Of a DNA stretch of 64,000 nt, positions 51,038 through 59,662 are shown piece after piece. The notes under the pieces are model-generated. The model saw only the letters and a list, made by a program, of their open reading frames with translations. It did not search any database and had not been told where the DNA came from. The DNA is from an uncultured Collinsella sp. (GTDB lineage Bacteria > Actinomycetota > Coriobacteriia > Coriobacteriales > Coriobacteriaceae). Position 1 is the stretch's first letter; each line of letters starts with the position of its first letter. The translations under genes and the position numbers were made by a program. The stretch lies in assembly GCA_937934165.1 (NCBI GenBank), contig CALGZX010000135.1:1-64000 (forward strand), read 5' to 3'.

Positions 51038-52113
51038 TAGAGGTCCCCTCCCTTAAATGGAAGTCCCTGCTCGGCTGCGCGCAGGATGCGCTCGTCGATC
51101 TGGGAACGCACGATGTCGTTGGTGGCGACCCAGGCGGCAAAGCTGGCGTTGTCGGGGGCGCCCAGACCCTCCTGCAGCACCGGCGTCGCCTCGGACAGCG
51201 CAAGGACAAGCTCGTCGGTCGAGCCCGCACCTACGTTGACGCGGGCATAGACGCCATCGGGAAACTCGGTTTGGAAGTAGAGCGCCTCGGCCGCGTGTGG
51301 GCACGAGCGTGCGAGGATGCGCAAATAGTGTTCGGCGCCCTCGTAGTCCAGCTCGCGCCAGGCAGCGCTCATCAGCGCGATGAGCGTCCATGGGTCCAAG
51401 TCGCGCTCCGCGTCCTTGGGACGACGGCGCAGCGGCGTGTTGGCGAGATAGGGGACGGAGTGTGCAGAGCGAAACCGTTTGAGCTCCTCGGCGGGGTATT
51501 CGAGCTTTGCCATGGCGAGCATTGCAGTGTGGCGGACGCCGGCGGGATCGTTGGGGGCAAAGTCGAGACTGCGGTTTGCGACTTCGAGCGACATGCGATA
51601 GCGGCCGCTAATGAGGGCGCGCGATGCAAGGGCGGCAAGCCAGCGCAGATAGGGGCGGCGCGTAAGGTCGCCTGCGGCCTCACGCTCGTAGGGGTCCTGC
51701 GCCGAGGCGATTTTGAGCGCCAGGTCATGCTCGACTTCATCGCGCTTGGATGCCAAGTACTGTACGTATTCCTCGTTGGAGCTGGCGGTGAGGGCGGTCA
51801 GCATGCGCTGGGCATCCCAGTTGGCCGGATCGAGCGCGGCTGCCTCGCGGAGCATGTTCTCGGCAGCTGCCTCTTCCTGCTCTGCCTGGGTATCGTCAGG
51901 GATAAAGGGAATGCGGTAGTCGACAGCCTCGACCACCTTGGCAATGAGGTGCCCGGCGCGGTCGCGGTCGTGCACGATGAGCGGTGCGGGGTTGCGGGTG
52001 AATTGTTCCATCAGACGCTCTACGGCGGCACCGTCGGTGAGCGGGATATTGTCGCGGCGCAAGGCCTCAAGAACGAGGCGATGGCAATCCTCTTGAATGG
52101 GATCGAATGCCAT
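51037..52113 (-). CDS. Helical-repeat (TPR-like) protein, first of a coupled pair
   Basis: 358 aa. ATG 52113 follows AAAGGAGG and is preferred to 52143. All-helical with TPR-like units: ALDPANWDAQRML, ISGRYRMSLEVANRSLDFAPNDPAG, LDYEGAEHYLRILARSCPHAAEAL. Acidic, no signal peptide or membrane segment. Probably forms a complex with the coupled downstream paralogue. Next to murT-gatD in the same orientation with a 45-bp gap, so a cell-wall link is conceivable but only from position. Confidence 0.8.
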   Translation of the reverse strand: MAFDPIQEDCHRLVLEALRRDNIPLTDGAAVERLMEQFTRNPAPLIVHDRDRAGHLIAKVVEAVDYRIPFIPDDTQAEQEEAAAENMLREAAALDPANWDAQRMLTALTASSNEEYVQYLASKRDEVEHDLALKIASAQDPYEREAAGDLTRRPYLRWLAALASRALISGRYRMSLEVANRSLDFAPNDPAGVRHTAMLAMAKLEYPAEELKRFRSAHSVPYLANTPLRRRPKDAERDLDPWTLIALMSAAWRELDYEGAEHYLRILARSCPHAAEALYFQTEFPDGVYARVNVGAGSTDELVLALSEATPVLQEGLGAPDNASFAAWVATNDIVRSQIDERILRAAEQGLPFKGGDL

Positions 52114-52613
52114 GGGGCCTCCTTTGCTGCGGTTAGGGTTCAAATATCTCTATATAAGGTTCTAGTTTACCCGCATGTGGCACACCGGGGGTGCCGCACT
52201 TGGACTTGCACCTTTGCACCACGAAGACGGATGTCGCACAAATGTCGGCACCTTGGACGACCGAGTGGTATCACGGTGCCGCAAACGGTCGATTTTTGGC
52301 GGCGAACGGTGCATATTTTGGAGGGGCACCGTCCTGCCCGGGATATGTAGTCAACCTTGATAAAACGTTTGCCCAGCTTGGGAGTATGAATGCCGCACAA
52401 GGGTCTTCAGGGATAGAAAAAACGTTTCATCATTGGCGGCTTTAGGTGAATAACTGACCAACCAGAACGGTAAAATAGTGTTTGTCTGAGCGTTGAGACG
52501 TTTAGACATCGCGCATTGTCATCGCCGGCAACGCGCAAACCGGTCCTAACGGAGCCAATTGGGTGCTCCGTTATATACGCAAGTCTAAGAGGGGCTTGTT
52601 TAGGAGGCACAGT
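52114..52613. other. Intergenic region upstream of the iron-type alcohol dehydrogenase
   Basis: No gene found. Several GTGCCGCA-like words recur between 52190 and 52320. Two copies of the palindrome AAACGTTT (52363-52370 and 52420-52427), 57 bp apart, sit 190-250 bp before the dehydrogenase start. LacI-family operators often have such a CG-centred core. TAAAAT at 52471 is a possible -10. Confidence 0.4.
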
Positions 52614-53837
52614 ATGGGACGTTTTACCAATCCTCGCGATCTGTACTTTGGTGAGGGCGCTCGCCACGAGGTGAAGAACCTCAAGGGCAAGAAGGCCATC
52701 ATCGTTTCTGGCGGCAGCTCTATGCGCCGCGGCGGGTTCCTGCAGGACGTCGAGAACGACCTTAAGGAAGGCGGCTTCGAGGTCAAGCTGTTCGAGGGCG
52801 TCGAGTCCGACCCGTCCATCGAGACGGTCATGAAGGGCGCCGAGGCCATGCGCGAGTTCGAGCCCGACTGGATTATCGCCATCGGTGGCGGCTCGCCCAT
52901 CGATGCCGCTAAGGCCATGTGGGTCTTCTACGAGTATCCCGAGGAGTCCTTCGACAACATCATCCAGCCGTTCAGCTTCCCTGAGCTGCGTCAGAAGGCT
53001 CATTTCTGCGCCATCTCCTCTACCTCCGGCACCGCTACCGAGGTCACCGCGTTCTCCGTCATTACCGACTACGCCAAGGGCATCAAGTACCCGCTGGCCG
53101 ACTTCAACATCACCCCTGATGTCGCCATCGTCGACCCCGAGCTCACCTACACCATGCCCGCCAAGCTGTGCGCTCACACCGGCATGGATGCTCTGACCCA
53201 CTGCATGGAGGCCTACGTTTCCACCTGCGCCTCTATGTTCACCGACGCCAACGCTCTGCACGGCATCCGCGAGATCGTCGAGTGGCTGCCCAAGTCCTAT
53301 GCTGGCGACCATGAGGCCCGTCAGCACATGCACGAGGCTCAGTGCATCGCCGGTATCGCCTTCTCCTCGGGCCTGCTCGGCATCGTTCACTCCATGGCTC
53401 ACAAGACCGGTGCTGCCTTCGAGAACGGCCACATCATCCACGGTGCCGCTAACGCCATGTACCTGGGCAAGGTCATCCAGTGGAACTCCAAGGATCCCCG
53501 TGCTGCCGAGCGTTACGCTTACGTGGCCAAGGAGATCCTGCACCTTCCCGGCGAGACCAACGAGGAGCTCATCGCTGCGCTCGTCCAGAAGATCCGCGAC
53601 CTCAACGACCAGCTCAACATTCCGCAGTCCATCAAGGATTACGCGAATGGTGGCGTGAAGGTCGACGCCGAGAACCCGCAGATGGTTTCCGAGGAGGAGT
53701 TCCTCGCCAAGCTGCCCGAGATCGCCGCGAACGCCGAGCAGGACGCCTGCACGCCCGAGAACCCGCGTGAGACCAAGGCTGCCGACTTCGAGAAGATCCT
53801 CAAGGCCTGCTACTACGACACCGACATCGATTTCTAA
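52614..53837 (+). CDS. Iron-containing alcohol dehydrogenase
   Basis: 407 aa group III (Fe-ADH) NAD(P)H-dependent dehydrogenase, AdhE/butanol-dehydrogenase-like. NAD-binding GGGSPIDAAKAMW, STSGTATEVT, and metal ligands in GMDALTHCMEAY, HSMAHKTGAAF and GHIIHGAANA. ATG 52614 has AGGAGG; a longer start at 52563 is not needed. Probably reduces short aldehydes to alcohols to regenerate NAD in the cytoplasm. It has a terminator of its own, then two further family members follow. Confidence 0.93.
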   Translation: MGRFTNPRDLYFGEGARHEVKNLKGKKAIIVSGGSSMRRGGFLQDVENDLKEGGFEVKLFEGVESDPSIETVMKGAEAMREFEPDWIIAIGGGSPIDAAKAMWVFYEYPEESFDNIIQPFSFPELRQKAHFCAISSTSGTATEVTAFSVITDYAKGIKYPLADFNITPDVAIVDPELTYTMPAKLCAHTGMDALTHCMEAYVSTCASMFTDANALHGIREIVEWLPKSYAGDHEARQHMHEAQCIAGIAFSSGLLGIVHSMAHKTGAAFENGHIIHGAANAMYLGKVIQWNSKDPRAAERYAYVAKEILHLPGETNEELIAALVQKIRDLNDQLNIPQSIKDYANGGVKVDAENPQMVSEEEFLAKLPEIAANAEQDACTPENPRETKAADFEKILKACYYDTDIDF

Positions 53838-53859
53838 TCGACTCTTGTTATCGTAACGA

Positions 53860-53899
53860 GGGGCTCCGCACGTATCCGTACGGAGCCCCTTTCTTTTTT
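53860..53899 (+). terminator. Terminator of the alcohol dehydrogenase gene
   Basis: GGGGCTCCG and CGGAGCCCC with an inner partial stem, followed by TTTCTTTTTT. Confidence 0.9.
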
Positions 53900-53915
53900 A
53901 GAGAATGGGATAGTT

Positions 53916-55016
53916 ATGGCTGCAATTTTCAATAGCCCCAGCAAGTACATCCAGGGTCCGGACGAGCTGGCCAAGCTCGGCTCCTATGTCGAGCCGCTCG
54001 GCGCTAAGGCCCTCGTCATCGTGACGCCTTCGGGCAAGAAGCGCGTCGGTGCCAAGATCGAGGGCGGCTTTGCCGAGGCCAAGGCCGAGCTGCTGTTTGA
54101 GGACTTTAACGGCGAGTGCTCCAAGGGCGAGGTCGATCGCCTGGTTGCGCTCGCTCGCGACAACGGTTGCGACATCATCGTCGGCGTCGGTGGCGGCAAG
54201 ACCCTCGACACCGCGAAGGCCGTCGCCTATTACCTGGAGTCCCCGGTTATCATTTGCCCCACCATTGCCTCGACCGATGCACCGTGCTCGGCACTTTCGG
54301 TGCTTTACACCGATGACGGCCAGTTTGATAAGTACCTCTTCCTTAAGGCAAACCCCAATATCGTCCTGATGGATACGACGGTTATCGCGGCGAGCCCGGT
54401 GCGCCTGACGGTTTCCGGTATGGGCGATGCGCTCGCAACCTATTTCGAGGCTCAGGCGACGCACGATGCCGACGGCGGCACCTGCGCCGGCGGCAAGGGC
54501 GGAATGGCCGGTCTGGCGCTCGCCAAGCTCTGCTACGAGACGCTTATGGCCGATGGCGTCAAGGCCAAGGTCGCGCTGGAGAAGGGCGCGCTCACGCCTG
54601 CCGTCGAGCACATCATCGAGGCCAATACGCTGCTTTCGGGCATTGGCTTTGAGAGCTCGGGCCTTGCCGCTGCTCATGCCATCCACAATGGTCTGACGAT
54701 GCTGCCCGAGTGCCACGGCATGTATCACGGCGAGAAGGTCGCCTTTGGCACCATCGTCCAGCTGGTACTCGAGGATGCTCCGACTGAGAAACTCGAGGAA
54801 GTCTTGGGCTTCTGCATTGAGCTGGGCCTACCGGTCACGATGAAGGAACTTGGCGTTGCCGAGCTTACGCGCGAGAAGGCCATGATTGTTGCCGAGGCCG
54901 CGTGCGCGCCCGAGGACACCATGTGCAACATGCCGTTTGAGGTGACGCCCGAGATGGTCGCAAACGCCATCCTGGGTGCCGACGCACTGGGCCACTACTA
55001 TCTCATGGATGAGTAA
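53916..55016 (+). CDS. gldA: Glycerol dehydrogenase (GldA-type)
   Basis: 366 aa, normal length. Oxidises glycerol to dihydroxyacetone with NAD. GVGGGKTLDTAKAVAYY is the NAD site, PTIASTDAPCSALSV the nicotinamide-side loop, and Zn ligands are D in GMGDALATYFEAQ, H in GLAAAHAIHNG and H in MYHGEKVAFG. RBS is GGGATAG-like and only moderate, 8 bp before the ATG. Followed by a strong terminator and a palindromic repeat, then a paralogue. Confidence 0.93.
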   Translation: MAAIFNSPSKYIQGPDELAKLGSYVEPLGAKALVIVTPSGKKRVGAKIEGGFAEAKAELLFEDFNGECSKGEVDRLVALARDNGCDIIVGVGGGKTLDTAKAVAYYLESPVIICPTIASTDAPCSALSVLYTDDGQFDKYLFLKANPNIVLMDTTVIAASPVRLTVSGMGDALATYFEAQATHDADGGTCAGGKGGMAGLALAKLCYETLMADGVKAKVALEKGALTPAVEHIIEANTLLSGIGFESSGLAAAHAIHNGLTMLPECHGMYHGEKVAFGTIVQLVLEDAPTEKLEEVLGFCIELGLPVTMKELGVAELTREKAMIVAEAACAPEDTMCNMPFEVTPEMVANAILGADALGHYYLMDE

Positions 55017-55030
55017 ATCAAGCTAAGGAA

Positions 55031-55064
55031 GGGGCAAAGCCGACAGAAGGCTTTGCCCCTTTTT
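55031..55064 (+). terminator. Terminator of gldA
   Basis: GGGGCAAAGCC and GGCTTTGCCCC form an 11-bp stem followed by TTTTT. Confidence 0.92.
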
Positions 55065-55068
55065 GCTA

Positions 55069-55099
55069 TGGTGCAAAGGGGTCAGGTTGCTTTGTACCA
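55069..55099. repeat. 31-bp palindromic repeat related to the 33-bp family
   Basis: TGGTGCAAAGG and its partner GCTTTGTACCA enclose GGTCAGGTT; arms are imperfect. Core AAAGG-GTCAGG-CTTTG resembles the other copies. It lies between the two GldA paralogues, 30 bp before the second start. Confidence 0.6.
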
Positions 55100-55129
55100 A
55101 TTGTTGTTGATGAAAGGGCGGATTCTCGT

Positions 55130-56197
55130 ATGGCGCTTCCCATGGTTTATGGCGGTCCCGGTCGGTATGTTCAGGGGCCGGGTGAGCTCTCGCGTCAGGG
55201 CAGGTATTTGTCATGGTTGGGCTGCGCTGCCTATGTATTGTTTGACCAGGGCACCGAGGATCGGCTGTGCAGGCAGATTGTCGATGGATTTCTGGATGAA
55301 GATCTAAGCGAGCCGTTCTTTAAGATTTACAACGGTCCGTGTACGGAAGATGCCGTTGTCGAAATGGCCAAGGAAGCCCGGGCCGAGTATTGCGACATGG
55401 TGGTGGGCATTGGCGGTGGCAAGATGCTCGATATCGCCAAGGCCGTTGCGTTTTATGCCGAGTTGCCGTTGTGCGTATGTCCCACGGCGGCGTCGATGGA
55501 CGGTCCGTGCAGCGCGATTTCGGTGCTGTATCACGAGGATGGGTCGTTCGACCGCTACCTGATGCTCGAGAAGAATCCAGACTTGGTCGTGGTCGATACC
55601 AACGTGGTCGCGGCGGCCCCGCTGCGCATGACAGTCGCTGGTATGGGCGACGCACTGGCAACGTACTTCGAGGCGCGTTCGTGCGCCGCGGCGCACGGCG
55701 TCAACGAACACGGTGGCGCGCCGGGACACTTGGCCTTGGTTGCGGCTCGTGCCTGCTATGACACACTCATGGAGTGCGGCGTCGCTGCCAAGCGCGATCT
55801 CAAAAAGGGCCGTACATCGCCAGCGGTTGAGCGCCTGATCGAGTGCAATATTCTGCTCTCGGGTGTTGGCTTTGAGAGTGGTGGCCTAGCGCTTGCCCAT
55901 GCCATAGCCAACGGCCTGACGATTCTGCCCGAGTGCAAGGCCATGCATGGTGAGGCCGTGGCATTTGGCCTGGTGGTGCAGCTGCGCCTGGAGCGTGCGC
56001 CCGAGCTTGATCAGGTGCTCGAGTTTTGCCAGCGCGTTGGTCTACCGACGACGCTCGCGGAGCTGGGACTTGGCGAGATTTCCGATACCGATCTGATGAG
56101 CGTTGCGGATGCGGTCTTTAGAAACGAGCGCAATATGGCCAACGAGCAGGCCAAGGTGACCAAACAGAAGCTCGTGCAGCTCATGTGCGAGGCATAG
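55130..56197 (+). CDS. GldA paralogue, iron/zinc-type alcohol dehydrogenase
   Basis: 355 aa, same family as the preceding gene: GIGGGKMLDIAKAVAFY, PTAASMDGPCSAISV, GMGDALATYFEAR, GLALAHAIANG, MHGEAVAFG. The key ligand Asp and His residues are kept, so it is probably active. The N-terminus differs (YGGPGRYVQGPGELS), and the C-terminus is more basic. RBS AAAGGG is 11 bp from the ATG, a little far, so the start is less certain. The substrate may be another polyol or diol; which is not known. Confidence 0.88.
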   Translation: MALPMVYGGPGRYVQGPGELSRQGRYLSWLGCAAYVLFDQGTEDRLCRQIVDGFLDEDLSEPFFKIYNGPCTEDAVVEMAKEARAEYCDMVVGIGGGKMLDIAKAVAFYAELPLCVCPTAASMDGPCSAISVLYHEDGSFDRYLMLEKNPDLVVVDTNVVAAAPLRMTVAGMGDALATYFEARSCAAAHGVNEHGGAPGHLALVAARACYDTLMECGVAAKRDLKKGRTSPAVERLIECNILLSGVGFESGGLALAHAIANGLTILPECKAMHGEAVAFGLVVQLRLERAPELDQVLEFCQRVGLPTTLAELGLGEISDTDLMSVADAVFRNERNMANEQAKVTKQKLVQLMCEA

Positions 56198-56347
56198 CTT
56201 GGCGCTTGATTGACCTTGTGCAATCGGGGCGGCGATAGGCCATGGGTTATTTCCCTCAAGGTGCGCCGCGTGTAATTTGCCCGAGGCGTGGGCCGATAGC
56301 GTATCATTATCTCTTGCTTGTTTGCACTGCTCAGGGAGGGGCCGCGC

Positions 56348-57601
56348 ATGGCGCAGGAACACGATCTGTTTGATGACATTATCGAGATCAGCAAGGGTTT
56401 CGACTTTCTTAAAAACCCGCTTGGCGGTGTGACCGATGCACTCGATCCGTCGGCGCCGCAATGGAATCCTGCCGACTACAAGGAGCGTCCGCGCGGTAAC
56501 ACCATTCCGTGCCTGACCTGCAAAAACGAAAAGAGCGGCTGCACTGCGTGCATGGACGTGTGCCCGGTCAACGCTATCGAGGTCGAGGAAGACGCCATCG
56601 AGATCCTCGACTCCTGTCGCAAGTGCGGCCTGTGCGCCGCTGCCTGTCCGACCGAGGCAATCATCTCGCCGCGCCTGGCGCCCAAAAACCTGTATGACGA
56701 TATCGTCTCTGCTGCCACGAGCCACGAGACCGCCTACGTTACCTGCACGCGCGCCCTTAAGCGCATACCGCGCGAAAACGAGGTCGTCGTTGCCTGCGTG
56801 GGCGATATTACGGCCGAGACCTGGTTCTCGGTACTGGCGGACTATCCCAACGTGAGCGTCTACCTGCCACTGGGCGTGTGCGATAAGTGCCGCAACACCG
56901 GTGGCGAGGACATTTTGGGCGAGGCCATTGCTACCGCCGAGGAGTGGGCGGGTACGGGCATGGGCCTGGAGGTCGACCCCAAGAGCCTCAAATGCCATAA
57001 GCGCCGCGAGTACGAGCGCAAGGAGTACATGGATAAGATTGCCCGCACCACGGGCCTGACGGTGACCAAGCTCAATCCGGCGACGGCGGCGCTGGCCTCG
57101 GTGACGCAGAAGTTGAAGGCTCACCGTCACCAGATCACGCAGCTCGAGCGCACGCTCAACACCATGTGCGGCACCACGACGACCAAGCGTCGCCGTTCGC
57201 TCACGCACGGGCGGCAGCTGGTGCTCTCGACGCTGCAGAACCACCCCGAGCTTGCCCAGAATATGCAGGTGAGCACACCGGAATGCGATTTTGACAAGTG
57301 CACGTCATGCGGCGAGTGCGTCAACGTGTGCCCCACGTTTGCCTGCGATTTGGTGGGAAGCGGTCGCTTTGCACTGGAGTCCACGTATTGCCTAGGTTGC
57401 GGAGCCTGCGTCAAGGTGTGCCCCGAGCATGCGCTCAAGCTGGTCGAGCACGATGCGTCCAATCTGGTCGTTGTCGACCCCGAGGCCGAGGAAAAGGCCG
57501 CTCAGAAGGCCAAGGCCCACGAAGAGGCCCAGAAGGCCAAGGCCGAGGCAAAGGCCAAGCTTGACAAGATGCTCGATCAGGTGGAGAAGCTCGCGGACTA
57601 G
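56348..57601 (+). CDS. Multi-cluster 4Fe-4S ferredoxin-like protein
   Basis: 417 aa. N-terminal pair of cluster sites (CLTCKNEKSGCTACMDVCP and CRKCGLCAAACP, ~60-110) and C-terminal pair (CTSCGECVNVCP and CLGCGACVKVCPEHAL, ~320-360), each CxxCxxCxxxCP-like. The middle (~110-310) is rich in Arg/Lys with CDKCRNTGGE and could bind a partner or nucleic acid. A Glu/Lys/Ala coiled-coil tail ends the protein (~375-417). ATG 56348 after AGGGAGGGG. Position after the dehydrogenases suggests an electron-transfer role in the same physiology; no enzyme family matched. Confidence 0.8.
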   Translation: MAQEHDLFDDIIEISKGFDFLKNPLGGVTDALDPSAPQWNPADYKERPRGNTIPCLTCKNEKSGCTACMDVCPVNAIEVEEDAIEILDSCRKCGLCAAACPTEAIISPRLAPKNLYDDIVSAATSHETAYVTCTRALKRIPRENEVVVACVGDITAETWFSVLADYPNVSVYLPLGVCDKCRNTGGEDILGEAIATAEEWAGTGMGLEVDPKSLKCHKRREYERKEYMDKIARTTGLTVTKLNPATAALASVTQKLKAHRHQITQLERTLNTMCGTTTTKRRRSLTHGRQLVLSTLQNHPELAQNMQVSTPECDFDKCTSCGECVNVCPTFACDLVGSGRFALESTYCLGCGACVKVCPEHALKLVEHDASNLVVVDPEAEEKAAQKAKAHEEAQKAKAEAKAKLDKMLDQVEKLAD

Positions 57602-57628
57602 TCAGCGAGCTCTATCTCTGCTTCATTT

Positions 57629-57672
57629 GCGCCGCCGCGGTGTCCGGATTCGCCCGGATGCTGCGGCGGCGC
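57629..57672. repeat. Inverted repeat GCGCCGCCGC/GCGGCGGCGC before ychF
   Basis: Perfect 10-bp arms, with a second TCCGG/CCGGA pair inside. It ends exactly where TATACT (57673-57678), a possible -10 for ychF, begins. It could be a terminator for the ferredoxin-like gene or an operator. Confidence 0.55.
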
Positions 57673-57715
57673 TATACTTATACGGTTTGAAGTACCTGTA
57701 CCAAAAGGAGCTGTC

Positions 57716-58792
57716 GTGTCCCTTTCCATCGGTATCGTGGGCCTGCCCAACGTGGGCAAGTCGACGCTGTTCACCGCGCTTACCAAAAAGACCGGCCTTG
57801 CCGCCAACTACCCGTTTGCCACGATCGACCCCAACGTGGGTATCGTCGACGTGCCCGATAGCCGCTTGCAAAAGCTTGCCGACATCGTTAACCCGGGCCG
57901 CATTGTGCCGGCGACGGTCGAGTTCGTCGACATCGCAGGTCTGGTGAAGGGCGCTAACGAGGGCGAGGGCCTGGGCAACCAGTTCCTGGCCAACATTCGC
58001 GAGACCGACGCCATCTGCGAGGTCGTGCGCTACTTTAAGGACCCCAACGTCATGCGTGAGGTGGGCCGCACGGGCGAGTTCGTCGATCCCGCCGGCGATG
58101 CCGACACCATCATGACCGAGCTCATCCTGGCCGACATGGGCACGCTCGAGAAGCAGCTGCCTAAGCTCGAGAAGGAGGCCAAGCGCGACAAGGAGCTCAT
58201 GCCCAAGTTCGAGGTTGCCAAGCGCCTGCTTGCCTGGCTCAACGAGGGCAAGCGCGCCGCATCCATGGAGATGACCGACGAGGAGCGTGCCGCCGCCAAG
58301 GGGCTGTTCCTGCTCACCATGAAGCCCATCCTGTATGTGGCCAACGTGGACGAGGATATGCTCAACGACGATCTGGCGCCCATCGATGGTGTCAAGCCGC
58401 TGCCCATCTGCGCCAAGATCGAGGCAGAGCTTTCCGAGCTCGATCCCGAGGACGCCGCCGACTACCTGGAGAGCCTGGGCCTGGAGCAGCCCGGCCTGGA
58501 CGTGCTCGCTCAGGCTGCCTACAAGCTGCTCGGCCTGCAGTCGTTCTTTACGGCCGGCGAGATGGAGGTCAAGGCCTGGACGGTTCGTCAGGGCGCGACC
58601 GCCCCGCAGGCCGCCGGCGTCATCCACACCGATTTTGAGCGCGGCTTTATTAAGGCCGAGGTCATTGGCTACGACGACTACATCGAGCTCGGCGGCGAGC
58701 AGGGCGCCAAGGCCGCCGGCAAGTTGCGTATTGAGGGCAAGGACTATGTCATGGCCGATGGCGACGTCGTGCACTTCCGCTTTAACGTGTAA
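57716..58792 (+). CDS. ychF: Redox-regulated/ribosome-binding ATPase YchF
   Basis: 358 aa Obg-family P-loop protein with ATPase activity. G1 is GLPNVGKST (8-16), then NYPFATIDPNVG, DIAGLVKGANEGEG, an altered G4 region consistent with ATP preference, a coiled-coil insertion (EKQLPKLEKEAKRD) and a C-terminal TGS domain (GVIHTDFERGFIKAEV). GTG start at 57716 with AAAGGAG 5 bp upstream. Cotranscription with the next gene is likely (11 bp gap). Confidence 0.97.
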   Translation: MSLSIGIVGLPNVGKSTLFTALTKKTGLAANYPFATIDPNVGIVDVPDSRLQKLADIVNPGRIVPATVEFVDIAGLVKGANEGEGLGNQFLANIRETDAICEVVRYFKDPNVMREVGRTGEFVDPAGDADTIMTELILADMGTLEKQLPKLEKEAKRDKELMPKFEVAKRLLAWLNEGKRAASMEMTDEERAAAKGLFLLTMKPILYVANVDEDMLNDDLAPIDGVKPLPICAKIEAELSELDPEDAADYLESLGLEQPGLDVLAQAAYKLLGLQSFFTAGEMEVKAWTVRQGATAPQAAGVIHTDFERGFIKAEVIGYDDYIELGGEQGAKAAGKLRIEGKDYVMADGDVVHFRFNV

Positions 58793-58803
58793 GGACGACG
58801 CAT

Positions 58804-59187
58804 ATGTTCAAATATGGCAAAAAAGCTGGCTACATGGGTATTGCGCTGCTCGTACTTGCGGTGATTCCGCTGGTGGTCGCAGCGTGTGTTATCCCCAACA
58901 TTGGCCCCGAGGTGGCAACGAAGTTTAACGCCGCCGGCGAGGTGACGCGCTGGGGTAAGAGCTACGAGCTGCTGGCACTGCCGGTACTCAATCTGCTGCT
59001 GAGCGTGGCGACGTACTTTACGGCGGGACGCCAAGCCAAGAACAATGACGACTCCGCCGCCATGGCGCGCATCGTGTGCGAGCGCTACCTGCGCAACGGT
59101 TGCATTACGGGTGTGTTCCTCAACGTGATCAACGTTTACTTTATGTACTCGGCGATTACCGGAACGGGCTTTGGCTTTGGTTTCTAG
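58804..59187 (+). CDS. DUF1648-like integral membrane protein
   Basis: 127 aa with three hydrophobic segments (~12-32, ~57-77, ~100-118). The pattern ATKFNAAGEVTRWGKSYELLALP after the first helix is typical of DUF1648/SdpI-type proteins. The C-terminus is Gly/Phe-rich. RBS AAGGACG is 7 bp before the ATG. It follows ychF with a short gap; no obvious functional tie. Possible membrane sensor or immunity-like role is only family-level speculation. Confidence 0.75.
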   Translation: MFKYGKKAGYMGIALLVLAVIPLVVAACVIPNIGPEVATKFNAAGEVTRWGKSYELLALPVLNLLLSVATYFTAGRQAKNNDDSAAMARIVCERYLRNGCITGVFLNVINVYFMYSAITGTGFGFGF

Positions 59188-59196
59188 CTTGTCCTT

Positions 59197-59586
59197 TTAA
59201 GCAACGAGCCTGCACGCATATTCAATGGCTGCTGCGAGGCCGCCGCTCGATCGTGGTCGAAAGACTACATCGGCGGCGGCCTCGTTTTCGTATCCGGCGC
59301 CGCGAAGGGCGAGTGCGATACCGGCTTCTAAAAGGAGCGGCAGGCCTCGTTGGCTGGTTGCGATTACGGCAGCCTGATTGAGCGAGCAGCCGTGCGTTTG
59401 GCATCGGATGGCAAGTTCACCTCGCGCCGGGCAAGGGACCAGAACGGCGGCGACGCGACTTGATAGCAATGCAAATGCTGTGCGCTCATCGGGCGAAAGG
59501 CATTCAGCTTCAACGACGACGAGCTTGGGCGGCGCGCTGTTTGTGCGAAGCGTGGCTCGGTACATGCGGACCGAAGAACCCGACAT
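59197..59586 (-). CDS. Hypothetical protein, 129 aa, divergent from an XRE regulator
   Basis: Start ATG 59586 with AGGAG 6 bp upstream, a good RBS on the minus strand, which supports it as a real gene. No membrane segment. It has alternating hydrophobic strands and helices (PPKLVVVEAECLS, VAAVLVPCPARGEL, LLLEAGIALALRGAG), suggestive of an alpha/beta fold. No family recognised. It is divergent from a 72-aa HTH protein across a perfect palindrome at 59610, so the two are probably co-regulated. It ends 9 bp from the DUF1648 gene, convergent with it. Confidence 0.65.
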   Translation of the reverse strand: MSGSSVRMYRATLRTNSAPPKLVVVEAECLSPDERTAFALLSSRVAAVLVPCPARGELAIRCQTHGCSLNQAAVIATSQRGLPLLLEAGIALALRGAGYENEAAADVVFRPRSSGGLAAAIEYACRLVA

Positions 59587-59609
59587 AGAAAACTCCTGTG
59601 TATTCGGGA

Positions 59610-59633
59610 AAACGTAAACTATAGTTTACGTTT
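59610..59633. promoter_or_regulatory. Perfect 24-bp palindromic operator
   Basis: The half-site AAACGTAAACTA is followed directly by its exact complement. It lies 23 bp upstream of the hypothetical protein's ATG and 29 bp upstream of the XRE gene's ATG. Strong candidate binding site for the XRE protein, controlling both genes. Confidence 0.75.
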
Positions 59634-59662
59634 ATGTTCGGCTCCATTTCAAACTCGGCTGC

